This document shows positions 48,687 through 58,379 of a DNA stretch of 64,000 bases, one piece after another. This DNA comes from an uncultured Pelagibacteraceae bacterium (GTDB taxonomy: Bacteria > Pseudomonadota > Alphaproteobacteria > Pelagibacterales > Pelagibacteraceae). Position 1 is the first letter of the stretch, and every line of letters starts with the position of its first letter. The DNA lies in assembly GCA_902594405.1 (NCBI GenBank), contig CACJMB010000006.1, positions 1 through 64,000 on the forward strand, given 5' to 3'. The translations under genes were made by a program, and so were the position numbers. The notes below the pieces were generated by a model, which was not told the origin of the DNA, did no database searches, and worked only from the letters and a program-made list of their open reading frames with translations.

Positions 48687-51530
48687 ATGCTTCTAGGAAA
48701 TTACTTTCATAACATAAATAAAAATTATAAAAATTTTTCTTTTTCAGGAATTTCATTTGACACAAAGAGTATCAAAAAAAATAATATTTTTTTTGCAATT
48801 AAAGGAAATAGTATTGATGGTAATAAATTTATACCTAAAGCAATTAAAAAAGGATCTAAAATTATTGTAACTGAAAAGAAAGTAAATCAATTTCAAAATG
48901 GAATTTTATATATTCATACAAATAATGTAAGAAAATTATTAGCTGAAACTGCTTTTAAAATTTATAATAAAAAACCAAAAAATTTAATTGCAGTTACTGG
49001 TACAAACGGAAAATCATCAGTTGCAGATTTTTATTATCAAATATTAAAATTAAATAATAAAAAAGTTGCTTCAATTGGCACATTAGGTGTTAAATCAAAA
49101 AGTATTAATTTGAATTTATCTAATACCACAATAGATCCAATAAAATTGGCTCAAATATTAAGCAAGTTAAAAAATCAAAAAATAGAAAATGTAATTATGG
49201 AAGCCTCAAGTCATGGTTTAAGGCAAAATAGATTAGATGGTTTGAAGTTTAATTCAGGTATATTTACTAATCTATCCCAGGATCATCTTGATTACCATAA
49301 AAATTTAAAAAACTATTTAAAAGCAAAACTTTATTTATTTGAAAATCTAATCCAAAAAAGAGGAAATGTAATTACAGATCAATTAATACCTGAGTTTAGA
49401 AATATCAAAAAAATTGTAATTAATAAGAAATTAAAGTTGCATACACTTAATGATGAGAAAAATAATCTAAAGCTTTTATCTCATAATTTTAAAGGAGAGG
49501 TTCAATTTCTTAGAATTAAGTTAAATAACTCAATTAGGGATATAAATTTAAATTTAATTGGAAAAATACAATTAAAAAATGTTTTGATGGCAATAATTGC
49601 AGCAAAATTTAGCGGTATTAGTTTAGAAAAAATTTTAAATACAATTCCAAAATTAAAACCAGTTGAGGGAAGGTTTGAAAAAATTGGTAAAATTAAAAAT
49701 CAATCAAAAGTAATTCTTGATTATGCTCATACGCCTGATGCTCTAAAAACGTGTCTTTTAAATCTTAGAGAACAATTTCCTAATAAAACAATCACAGTTC
49801 TATTCGGTTGTGGAGGAAATAGGGATCAAAATAAAAGATCAAAAATGGGGAAAATAGCTAGCGATTTTTCAGATAGTATAATTCTTACAAATGATAATCC
49901 TAGATTTGAAAATCCTCAAAAAATAAGAAGAGACATAAAAAAGGGAATTAAAAAAAAAAGAATTATTGAAATATCTAATAGAGCAATAGCAATAACACAA
50001 GCTATTCATAATTTGAATTCAGGTGATATCTTGCTAGTTGCTGGTAAAGGCCATGAGAAAACGCAAGATATTAGAAATAAGAAAATTTTCTTTTCAGATA
50101 GAAAAGTAATTCTAAATGCTATTAAGAATAAAAATATCTATCTATCAGATAATTTAAAATTAAATGTGGTTAAAGAGGCAGCCAAAATTAAAAAATTATC
50201 TCAGTATACATCTTTAAAAATAGCAAGAATTAATTCTCAGGAGGTAACTAAAAATGATATTTTTTTTGCTATTAGAGGAAAAAAAAATGATGGTAATAAA
50301 TATATTGCGCAATCATTCAATAGAAAAGCATCGTTAGCTGTAGTAAATAAAATTCAAAATAAATTAGATAAAAGTCGTCAGATTAAAGTAAAAAATACTT
50401 TAAAATTCTTAACAGATATTTCAAAAACTTTTAGAAAAAGCATTGATACAAATATTATAGCTATCACTGGCAGTTGTGGCAAAACTACACTCAAAGAATT
50501 GTTGGGTGATGTATTAAGTAAAATTTCAAAAGTAAGTATTTCTCCAAAATCTTATAACAATAAATTTGGGGTTCCTTTAAGTCTTTTTAATTTAAAACAA
50601 AATGATGAATTTGGAATTTTAGAAGTTGGAATGGATAAAAAAGGTGAAATTGATTATTTGTCAAAAATTATAAAACCAGATGTTGGTGTGATAACAAATA
50701 TAAATTATGCACATGCTAAAAATTTTAAAAATATTAAACAAATTGCTTTCGCAAAATCTGAAATTATTAACAATATAAAACCTTATGGTTATGTTGTATT
50801 AAACGCAGATGATAGTTTTTTTCAATTACATAAAAAAATTGCAAAAGAAAATAAAATTAAAGTAATTTCTTTTGGTATTAAAAGTCAGAAATCGGATATT
50901 AAATTGATTAATATAAAGTCCTATGGAAAAAAATTTAGAATTAATATTAGATTAAATAATAAAAAAAAGTATTTCTCAGTATCTAACGATTTTCAAAACA
51001 ATATATACAATATACTTTCTACTTTAGCAGTTATTAGTATTTATAAAAACATATTTAAACTTAATGAAAATATTTTTTTAAATTTTAAAACTCCTGCGGG
51101 AAGAGGAGACCACTCTGTACTAAAAATTGATAATAAAAAAATTAATTTAATTGATCAAAGTTATAATTCAAATCCTCTATCATTAAAATCAGCAATAAAA
51201 AATTTTGATAAAATAAACTCAAAAAAATCAAATAAATATTTATTAATCGGTGACATGTTAGAGCTCGGTAGCTATTCTAAAAAACTTCATCAATCTATTG
51301 CCCCAATAATAAATCAAACCAAGATAGATAAGGTATTTGTAAAAGGAAAATTGGCTTCAATAATATTTGAAAATATCTCAAAAGCTAAAAAAGGCAGGAT
51401 TTTATTAAACAAATCTCAAATTATTGAATTGATTAGAAAAGATTTAAATAATAATGATTATTTAATGATTAAAGCCTCACTTGCGACAGGATTTAACGAC
51501 ATAGTGAAAGATCTGAAAGGATTACATTAA
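48687..51530 (+). CDS. murE-murF: Fused MurE-MurF: UDP-MurNAc-tripeptide and pentapeptide ligases
   Basis: One 947-residue frame holds two complete Mur ligases. Residues 1-475 are MurE: P-loop AVTGTNGKSSVADFYY, EASSHGLRQNRLDG, and DNPR in LTNDNPRFENPQ, the meso-diaminopimelate selector. Residues from about 490 are MurF: IFFAIRGKKNDGNKYI, P-loop AITGSCGKTTLKELLG, GILEVGMDKKGEID, and a C-terminal ligase domain with YNSNPLSLKSAI. The fusion adds mDAP and then D-Ala-D-Ala to the growing precursor. There is no internal stop or likely internal start at the junction. Confidence 0.95.
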   Translation: MLLGNYFHNINKNYKNFSFSGISFDTKSIKKNNIFFAIKGNSIDGNKFIPKAIKKGSKIIVTEKKVNQFQNGILYIHTNNVRKLLAETAFKIYNKKPKNLIAVTGTNGKSSVADFYYQILKLNNKKVASIGTLGVKSKSINLNLSNTTIDPIKLAQILSKLKNQKIENVIMEASSHGLRQNRLDGLKFNSGIFTNLSQDHLDYHKNLKNYLKAKLYLFENLIQKRGNVITDQLIPEFRNIKKIVINKKLKLHTLNDEKNNLKLLSHNFKGEVQFLRIKLNNSIRDINLNLIGKIQLKNVLMAIIAAKFSGISLEKILNTIPKLKPVEGRFEKIGKIKNQSKVILDYAHTPDALKTCLLNLREQFPNKTITVLFGCGGNRDQNKRSKMGKIASDFSDSIILTNDNPRFENPQKIRRDIKKGIKKKRIIEISNRAIAITQAIHNLNSGDILLVAGKGHEKTQDIRNKKIFFSDRKVILNAIKNKNIYLSDNLKLNVVKEAAKIKKLSQYTSLKIARINSQEVTKNDIFFAIRGKKNDGNKYIAQSFNRKASLAVVNKIQNKLDKSRQIKVKNTLKFLTDISKTFRKSIDTNIIAITGSCGKTTLKELLGDVLSKISKVSISPKSYNNKFGVPLSLFNLKQNDEFGILEVGMDKKGEIDYLSKIIKPDVGVITNINYAHAKNFKNIKQIAFAKSEIINNIKPYGYVVLNADDSFFQLHKKIAKENKIKVISFGIKSQKSDIKLINIKSYGKKFRINIRLNNKKKYFSVSNDFQNNIYNILSTLAVISIYKNIFKLNENIFLNFKTPAGRGDHSVLKIDNKKINLIDQSYNSNPLSLKSAIKNFDKINSKKSNKYLLIGDMLELGSYSKKLHQSIAPIINQTKIDKVFVKGKLASIIFENISKAKKGRILLNKSQIIELIRKDLNNNDYLMIKASLATGFNDIVKDLKGLH

Positions 51531-52616
51531 ATGCTTTATCAATTTTTATTAAATTTTGTAGATACTTTTAGTTTTTTAAATGTATTTAAATATTTAACTT
51601 TTAGAACAGGTTTATCTTTTTTCACCTCATTGGTTATTGTGCTGATTATTGGAGGTCCCTTTATTCAATTTTTTTCAAAACTAAAAATTTTAAATCCAAT
51701 CCGGGACGATGGACCTGAAGATCATATAGTTAAAAAAATTGGTACACCAACAATGGGAGGTTTAATAATTTTATTTGGCTTATTGGTGTCAGTAATATTT
51801 TGGGCAGATTTATCAAATATTAATATTTTATTTTGTATCTACATAGCAATTACTTTTGGTTTATTAGGAGCATATGATGACTTTAAGAAGATTAAATTTA
51901 GAAACTCTTCAGGGATTTCTTCAAAGTTTAAAATAACTTCACAAATAATATTAGCAATTATTGGTGTAAGTTTTTTTGTTTATTTAAACGATTATCAAGA
52001 TTTAAATAATTTATATTTTCCATTCTTTAAAAATTTAATCATAAACCTTGGATGGTTTTTTATACCATTTGCAATATTCGTAATTATTGGGTCGTCAAAT
52101 GCTGTTAACCTTACGGATGGATTAGATGGTCTAGCAACAGTGCCTGTAATATTGGTTGCAGCATGTTTTGCTTTTATAAGTTATGTTACTGGAAACATCG
52201 TATTTTCAAATTATTTACAAATTCCCTATATAGAAGGAACTGGTGAAGTATCAATTTTTTGTGGGGCAATTATTGGCTCTTGTTTGGGATTTTTATGGTT
52301 TAATGCTCCACCTGCCAAAATTTTTATGGGTGATACAGGCTCTTTATCTCTTGGAGGATCTTTAGGTGCAGTAGGAATTATCACAAAGCATGAAATTGTT
52401 TTAGCTATTACTGGTGGACTTTTTGTACTAGAGGCAGTTTCAGTAATGGTTCAGGTGATTTCGTTTAAACTTACTGGAAAAAGAATTTTTAGAATGGCAC
52501 CTATTCATCATCATTTTGAGAAAAAGGGATGGCCAGAGTCTACAGTTGTAATTAGGTTTTGGATTATCTCTATCATCCTAGCAATGATTGGTTTAGCTAC
52601 CTTAAAATTAAGATAA
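51531..52616 (+). CDS. mraY: Phospho-MurNAc-pentapeptide translocase MraY
   Basis: The 361-residue polytopic enzyme transfers phospho-MurNAc-pentapeptide to undecaprenyl phosphate to form lipid I. Aspartate-rich motif: FGLLGAYDDFKKIKF. Other signatures are IGSSNAVNLTDGLDGLATV and KIFMGDTGSLSLGGSLGAV, then APIHHHFEKKGWPES with the HHH cluster. About ten hydrophobic helices are visible. It follows murE-murF with no gap, and its TAA overlaps the murD ATG by one base. Confidence 0.97.
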   Translation: MLYQFLLNFVDTFSFLNVFKYLTFRTGLSFFTSLVIVLIIGGPFIQFFSKLKILNPIRDDGPEDHIVKKIGTPTMGGLIILFGLLVSVIFWADLSNINILFCIYIAITFGLLGAYDDFKKIKFRNSSGISSKFKITSQIILAIIGVSFFVYLNDYQDLNNLYFPFFKNLIINLGWFFIPFAIFVIIGSSNAVNLTDGLDGLATVPVILVAACFAFISYVTGNIVFSNYLQIPYIEGTGEVSIFCGAIIGSCLGFLWFNAPPAKIFMGDTGSLSLGGSLGAVGIITKHEIVLAITGGLFVLEAVSVMVQVISFKLTGKRIFRMAPIHHHFEKKGWPESTVVIRFWIISIILAMIGLATLKLR

Positions 52617-53914
52617 TGAAAATATTTAATAATATTTTTTTAAAAAAAAAAATATTAATTTATGGTTTAGGAAAGAGTGGCATTTCATCTTATAAGTTTT
52701 TAAAAAACAAGTCTGACGTATATTTGTTTGATGATAATCAAAAAATTAAATTAAAAACTAAAAAAAAAATAATTAAGTTAGATCAAATTAAAAAAATAAA
52801 TTTTGATAGAATTATTATTAGTCCTGGAATTGATATCTCAAATTGTAAATTATCAAAATTTTTAAAGAAGAATTTCAAAAAAATTCATACCGACCTTGAT
52901 GTTTTGTTTTCGTTTTATAACAATGAAAGTATTACAATTACTGGAACTAACGGCAAATCTACAACTGCTAAAATTTTACATGATGTTCTAATCGATCAAA
53001 AAATAGACTCAAGACTTATTGGAAATATAGGTAATCCAGCATTATCAGAAAAAAATATTACAAAAAAAACAATCTTTATAATAGAGGCTTCATCTTATCA
53101 GCTAGATTACAGTAACCTATTTAGATCAAAATACGCTGTCATTTTAAATATTGCTCCGGATCATATTGAAAGACATAAAAGTCTACAAAATTATGTAAAT
53201 GCGAAATTTAAATTATTAAAATCTCAAATAAAAGGATCTTTTGCATACGTAAAAAAAGAAGATGAAATAATAACTAAAAAACTAAATAAAAATAAATATA
53301 GTTCAAAAATCTACAGAGTACAGACCTCAGGTATAGATAAAAAGTTTAATAGAATTACTAATAAATATTTTATATCTGATGGCAATAAAGAAAATTTATC
53401 ATTTATATTAAAAATTGCTTCAAGATTAAAACTTAATTACAAAAAATTAATTAAAACCATTAATAAATTTAAAGGCCTAGATTTCAGACAACAAATTATA
53501 TTTGATAATAAAAATCTCACAATAATTAACGACTCAAAATCTACAAGCTTTGCTTCCTCGGAAAATATATTAAAAAATTTAAATGATGTATATTGGATCT
53601 TGGGTGGAATTCCCAAAAAAGGAGATAAATTTAAACTATCAAAAATAAAGTGTAAAAATATCAAAGCTTATATCTTTGGATCACATCATAGAGAATTTAT
53701 AAAAATTTTAAAAAATAGATTAAAAATTAAAAAATTTAAAAATTTACAGGAAAGTCTTAAAGTTATTTTTTCAGAAATTAATATTCAACAATCTAAAAAA
53801 AATGTCATATTTTTCAGTCCAGCTGGAGCTTCATTTGATAGTTTTAAAAATTTTGAAGATAGAGGGTATTATTTTAATCAAATAATTAAAAAATATATAA
53901 ATGCAAAGCGATAG
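52616..53914 (+). CDS. murD: UDP-MurNAc-L-alanine:D-glutamate ligase MurD
   Basis: The product is 432 residues from the ATG at 52616, which overlaps the mraY stop; a longer upstream frame runs inside mraY and is not used. The N-terminus ILIYGLGKSGISSYKFLKNK is the UDP-binding domain. The ATP loop is SITITGTNGKSTTAKILHDV, followed by IIEASSYQLDYSNLF and the NIAPDHIERHKS metal site. The C-terminal domain includes NDSKSTSFASSE. It adds D-Glu to the precursor. It overlaps ftsW by 14 bases. Confidence 0.95.
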   Translation: MKIFNNIFLKKKILIYGLGKSGISSYKFLKNKSDVYLFDDNQKIKLKTKKKIIKLDQIKKINFDRIIISPGIDISNCKLSKFLKKNFKKIHTDLDVLFSFYNNESITITGTNGKSTTAKILHDVLIDQKIDSRLIGNIGNPALSEKNITKKTIFIIEASSYQLDYSNLFRSKYAVILNIAPDHIERHKSLQNYVNAKFKLLKSQIKGSFAYVKKEDEIITKKLNKNKYSSKIYRVQTSGIDKKFNRITNKYFISDGNKENLSFILKIASRLKLNYKKLIKTINKFKGLDFRQQIIFDNKNLTIINDSKSTSFASSENILKNLNDVYWILGGIPKKGDKFKLSKIKCKNIKAYIFGSHHREFIKILKNRLKIKKFKNLQESLKVIFSEINIQQSKKNVIFFSPAGASFDSFKNFEDRGYYFNQIIKKYINAKR

Positions 53915-55028
53915 TATTGTTTACAAATTTTATTATAAATGGTGGAAAAATATAGATAAGTCTATTTTTCTACTAATAAGTTTATTATTTATAATTGGAT
54001 TATTTTTTTCTTTAGTTTCAACTTCGCTAATAGCTTCTGATAAGTTAAATACCAACAGTTATTTCTTCTTTTTTAAACATTTGATTTATGTGATAATTGG
54101 AATATTTCTTATTTTTATATTTTCTTCTTTAAATTCAGATCAATTATATAAATACTCAATTTTTCTTTTTTTTATTTCGCTTATTTCTTTATTTTTAGTG
54201 CCATTAATTGGTGTTGAAGTTAAAGGTTCTAAAAGATGGATAGACTTATTTTTCTTACCAAGATTTCAGCCCATAGAAGTTCTAAAACCATTTTTGATAA
54301 TAATTTTAGCAACTATTTTATGTGATATTAGATCAAATATTTTATTTAAGTATTTGATATCTATTATTTTGATATCTGTCATTTCTTTACTTTTAATAGC
54401 TCAACCAGATATCGGCCAAACTTTATTAGTGGTATTTTGTTGGGCAGCTTTAATCTTTACATCAGGAATTAATATTTATGTTCTTTTAGCAACATTTATT
54501 GCTGGATCGTCTTTTCTTGCTTATCTTATTATCTATGTTCCCAGGTTTGATTATATCCAAGGACGTATTTTTTCATTTTTTAATAGAGAAACAGGTACTC
54601 ACAATTTTCAATCTGATAAAGCAATAGAGTCAATTACAAGTGGAGGCTTTTTTGGAAAAGGTATAGGTGAAGGAGTTCTTAAAAATAGAGTTCCCGAAGC
54701 TCACACTGATTACATTATTTCGGTAATTTCTGAAGAGTTTGGTGTTGTTGCCATAATCTTAATATTATTATTGTTTTTGATCTTAATTTATATGGTTTTT
54801 AAAAAAATAAGTTTTGAGACAAATGATAAAGCTAAACTTATTTTAATCGGATCTGTTAGTTTAATATTAATGCAGGCCACAATTCATGTAGGGGTTAATA
54901 TAAGATTATTCCCAACTACTGGAATGACATTACCTTTTTTAAGTTATGGTGGCTCATCGATAATAAGTACATCAATATTAGCTGGTATAATTTTAAATTT
55001 AACAAAAAGAAAATTATATCATAAATGA
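53901..55028 (+). CDS. ftsW: Septal lipid II glycosyltransferase FtsW
   Basis: A 375-residue SEDS-family membrane protein with about ten helices. Signatures include GSKRWIDLFFLPRFQPIEVL followed by KP, LIAQPDIGQTLLVVF with the catalytic aspartate, and the C-terminal FPTTGMTLPFLSYGGSSIIS. FtsW polymerises lipid II into septal glycan with FtsI. It overlaps murD (14 bases) and murG (4 bases). Length and motifs are normal. Confidence 0.95.
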   Translation: MQSDSIVYKFYYKWWKNIDKSIFLLISLLFIIGLFFSLVSTSLIASDKLNTNSYFFFFKHLIYVIIGIFLIFIFSSLNSDQLYKYSIFLFFISLISLFLVPLIGVEVKGSKRWIDLFFLPRFQPIEVLKPFLIIILATILCDIRSNILFKYLISIILISVISLLLIAQPDIGQTLLVVFCWAALIFTSGINIYVLLATFIAGSSFLAYLIIYVPRFDYIQGRIFSFFNRETGTHNFQSDKAIESITSGGFFGKGIGEGVLKNRVPEAHTDYIISVISEEFGVVAIILILLLFLILIYMVFKKISFETNDKAKLILIGSVSLILMQATIHVGVNIRLFPTTGMTLPFLSYGGSSIISTSILAGIILNLTKRKLYHK

Positions 55029-56089
55029 CAAAAAAAATTTTAATTTCAACAGGTGGATCTGGAGGTCATGTTATACCAGCAATCACAATTTATAATCATT
55101 TAAAGCATACACATGAAACATTAATTTCTACAGATATCAGAGGTCTTAAATATTTAGAGAAAAATTACAAAACATTTATAATTAATACTCCAAAATTAAA
55201 TAATTATTTTTTACTTCCTTTTTCATTTTTAAAAATACTTTTTTTAATTGTTAAATCTTTTTTTCTTTTAAAAAAAAATAATATTTCAATTTTAATTTCT
55301 ACAGGTGGATATATGTCTTTACCAATATGTTTAGCAGCAAAAATACTTGGCATTGATATTTTTTTAATTGAACCTAATATGGTTCTTGGAAGAGCAAACA
55401 AATTTTTTTTAAATTTTTCAAGAAAATTGATATGTTATTCGAAGAATTTAATTAATTTACCATCTGGAATTAATCACAAATTAACTATTATTAAACCTTT
55501 GATACGAAAAGAATATTACGAAACCAGCACGTATCAAAAACCTGATAATTTATTCACAATTATAATTATAGGAGGTAGTCAGGGTGCAAAAATCTTTGAT
55601 GAGCTTTTAAATAAATCTTTTGTTAATTTAGCAAGACAATCATCTATAAAAATTATCCATCAAACAAGTGAGAAAAATATTAATTTTTTAAAAAATTTTT
55701 ATTCTCAAAATAATATTGAGAGTAGAGTTTTCAGTTTTGATCATAATCTTAGTGAGGTTTTTAAACAAGGAGACTTATGTATAACAAGAGCTGGGGCATC
55801 TAGTTTAGCTGAACTATCCTTGTTAAATATTCCATTTATAGCAATACCACTTCCATCATCAAAAGATAATCATCAGTATGAAAATGCAAAATATTATGAG
55901 GAACAGGATTGTTGCTGGATAATTGATCAAAAAAATTTCGATGATCAAAAATTTGAGAAATTTTTATTGGAATTGACAAATAAAAGTCAGGATTACATGA
56001 CAAAAAAAAACAATTTAAAGAAATTAAATTATCAAAATACATGGAATAATGTTAATCAAAAAATATTAAAAATTATTAATGAAAATTAA
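55025..56089 (+). CDS. murG: Lipid II synthase MurG (GlcNAc transferase)
   Basis: The 354-residue GT-B enzyme transfers GlcNAc to lipid I on the inner face of the membrane. N-terminal loop: STGGSGGHVIPAITIYN. Second loop: IIIGGSQGAKIFDELL. The acceptor and donor site motif ITRAGASSLAELSLL precedes FIAIPLPSSKDNHQYENA. All are diagnostic for MurG. It overlaps ftsW by 4 and murC by 11 bases, continuing the coupled run. Confidence 0.96.
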   Translation: MTKKILISTGGSGGHVIPAITIYNHLKHTHETLISTDIRGLKYLEKNYKTFIINTPKLNNYFLLPFSFLKILFLIVKSFFLLKKNNISILISTGGYMSLPICLAAKILGIDIFLIEPNMVLGRANKFFLNFSRKLICYSKNLINLPSGINHKLTIIKPLIRKEYYETSTYQKPDNLFTIIIIGGSQGAKIFDELLNKSFVNLARQSSIKIIHQTSEKNINFLKNFYSQNNIESRVFSFDHNLSEVFKQGDLCITRAGASSLAELSLLNIPFIAIPLPSSKDNHQYENAKYYEEQDCCWIIDQKNFDDQKFEKFLLELTNKSQDYMTKKNNLKKLNYQNTWNNVNQKILKIINEN

Positions 56090-57476
56090 ATTAGCTAAAA
56101 CAGAACTGATACATTTCGTTGGAATAGGTGGAATAGGTATGAGTGGCCTAGCGCTTATAATGAAAGGTAAAGGTTTTAAAGTTCAAGGAAGCGATATTGC
56201 AAATAATAAAAATATTGAAAGATTAAGAAAAGAAAAAATAAAAGTTTTCATTGGACATAAAAAACAAAATATAGAAAAGGGGACTATCCTAGTTGTATCT
56301 TCAGCTATTAAAAAAAATAATCCTGAGCTTATTGCGGCCAAAAAAAAACAATTACCCATTTATAAAAGAGGAGAAATGTTAGCCAACATTGTTTCTTTAA
56401 CAAAAAATATTGTAGTTGTTGGATCGCACGGTAAAACCACAACAACGTCATTGATAGCTTCTATATTTCAAGAGACAAAAATCGATCCCACAATTATCAA
56501 TGGGGGAGTAATAAATTCGATAAATAATTCTGCAAAGCTTGGAAAAAGTGATTGGTCTATATTAGAAGCAGACGAATCTGATGGAAGTTTTGTTTTCATA
56601 CCCCCAACATACTCAATCATCACTAACATAGATCGAGAGCATATGGATTATTATGGCACTATGGATAAATTAAATAAATATTTTGAAAATTTTGTAAATA
56701 AAGTGCCCTCATTTGGAAAATCATTTATTTGTTTAGATGACAAAAATAATAAAAATTTAATTAAAAATATCAAAAATAAAAACTTCTATACATATGGTTT
56801 AGATAAAAAATCTAATTTTTGTATAAAAAATATAAAACAATTAAAAGAATTCTCTGAGTTTGACTTAAATATTAAATTGCCTAATAAAAAAAATCAAATA
56901 ATAAAAAAATTCAAAATTCCATTATTAGGAAATCATAATATTAAAAATTCTGTAGCTGCAGCAGCATTAGCATTAACCGTAGGTCTGCCAATAAATAATA
57001 TAAAAAAAGGGCTTAAAAATTTTAAAGGGGTTCAAAGAAGATTTAATAAAATTTTTAATTTTAATAAAGTAGATTTTTATGATGATTATGCACATCATCC
57101 TACAGAAATTAAAGAAGTGCTGTATGGTGTAAAAAATGTTTATAAAAATTATGAAAAAATATGTATTTTCCAACCCCATAGAATATCAAGATTAAAAGAT
57201 TTAAAAAAAGAATTTACTTACGCTTTTAAAAATGCGGATAAAGTTATTTTGTTTCCAATTTATACTGCTGGAGAAAAATTAAAGCTTGGATTTAGTTATA
57301 TAAATTTTGCGAAAGAAATAATTAAAAACTCAAAAGTTCAGCTTTTTCTAGTAGATGATAGATTCCAATTAGCAAAATTTATTAAAGCAAATATATATGG
57401 AAAAAAAATTGTTATAGGAATGGGCGCTGGGACTATTTCAGTTTGGATGAGAGAATTACCTAAATTGTTATCATGA
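56079..57476 (+). CDS. murC: UDP-MurNAc:L-alanine ligase MurC
   Basis: The 465-residue ligase begins ELIHFVGIGGIGMSGLALIM, the MurC UDP-binding loop, and has the ATP loop VVVGSHGKTTTTSLIASIF. The substrate site contains ILEADESDGSF and TNIDREHMDYY, and the C-terminal domain YDDYAHHPTEIKEVLYGV and RISRLKDL. It adds the first stem amino acid. Its last 4 bases overlap murB. Confidence 0.96.
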   Translation: MKIKLAKTELIHFVGIGGIGMSGLALIMKGKGFKVQGSDIANNKNIERLRKEKIKVFIGHKKQNIEKGTILVVSSAIKKNNPELIAAKKKQLPIYKRGEMLANIVSLTKNIVVVGSHGKTTTTSLIASIFQETKIDPTIINGGVINSINNSAKLGKSDWSILEADESDGSFVFIPPTYSIITNIDREHMDYYGTMDKLNKYFENFVNKVPSFGKSFICLDDKNNKNLIKNIKNKNFYTYGLDKKSNFCIKNIKQLKEFSEFDLNIKLPNKKNQIIKKFKIPLLGNHNIKNSVAAAALALTVGLPINNIKKGLKNFKGVQRRFNKIFNFNKVDFYDDYAHHPTEIKEVLYGVKNVYKNYEKICIFQPHRISRLKDLKKEFTYAFKNADKVILFPIYTAGEKLKLGFSYINFAKEIIKNSKVQLFLVDDRFQLAKFIKANIYGKKIVIGMGAGTISVWMRELPKLLS

Positions 57477-58378
57477 AAATTGATTTAAAAGAGCTGATCT
57501 CAGAATTTAGTAATAATTTAAAGTTAGATTATGATCTAAAAAAAAAAAATTGGTTTAATATAGGAGGCAAAACTAAAGTTTTCTATAAAGCAGATAATTT
57601 AAAAGAATTAATCAAATTTCTTAAAAAAATTAAAGATAAAGAAAAAATATTTATATTAGGAGCTGGTTCTAATACCCTTATATCTGATAACAAATTTGAT
57701 GGAGTTGTAATCAAACTTAGTCAAAATTTTAATAATATTTCTTTACATTCTGAACAAATTATAGTGGCGGGTAGCGCAGTTACAGATAAATCATTATCTG
57801 AATTTGCAATGGAAAATAGTCTAGGTGGTTTTGAATTTCTTTCTTGCATACCTGGTACAGTAGGTGGTGGTATTAAAATGAATGCAGGTTGTTTTCAAAG
57901 AGAGTTCAAAGATATTCTCATTTCTATTCAGGCAGTAAATAAATCAGGTCATGTAATAACTTTACCTGCAAAAGATATTAATTTTAAATATAGAGACAGT
58001 GGATTATCTGAAGATCTCATTTTTTTAAGTGCATCATTTAAAGGTTTTAAGAAAGATAAGAATAAAATAAAGAATGAGATAAGATTACTTAAAGAAAAAA
58101 AAGAGCAAGCACAACCAACAAAAATTAAGACTAGTGGTAGCACTTTCAAAAATCCTATAGGTCAATCTGAGAAAAAAGTTTGGCAATTAATAAAAGAATC
58201 TGTACCATTGGAAAAATCTTTTGGAGATGCATCAATTTCTGAAAAACACTGTAATTTTTTTGTAAATAAAGGTAATGCTAAGTTTGAAGATATGAAAAAG
58301 TTGATAAATTTTGTTTATGAAAGTGTATTAAAGAAGACAGGGGTTAAACTAGAAACTGAAATTAAAATTTTAGAATAA
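57473..58378 (+). CDS. murB: UDP-N-acetylenolpyruvoylglucosamine reductase MurB
   Basis: A 301-residue type I flavoprotein that reduces enolpyruvyl-UDP-GlcNAc to UDP-MurNAc with NADPH. FAD motif ILGAGSNTLISDNKFDG and SCIPGTVGGGIKMNAGCF are clear, the family Tyr lies in NFKYRDSGL, and the catalytic serine loop is KTSGSTFKNPIG. The C-terminal Glu lies in TGVKLETEIKIL. It supplies the substrate used by MurC just upstream. Confidence 0.96.
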   Translation: MKIDLKELISEFSNNLKLDYDLKKKNWFNIGGKTKVFYKADNLKELIKFLKKIKDKEKIFILGAGSNTLISDNKFDGVVIKLSQNFNNISLHSEQIIVAGSAVTDKSLSEFAMENSLGGFEFLSCIPGTVGGGIKMNAGCFQREFKDILISIQAVNKSGHVITLPAKDINFKYRDSGLSEDLIFLSASFKGFKKDKNKIKNEIRLLKEKKEQAQPTKIKTSGSTFKNPIGQSEKKVWQLIKESVPLEKSFGDASISEKHCNFFVNKGNAKFEDMKKLINFVYESVLKKTGVKLETEIKILE

Positions 58379-58379
58379 A

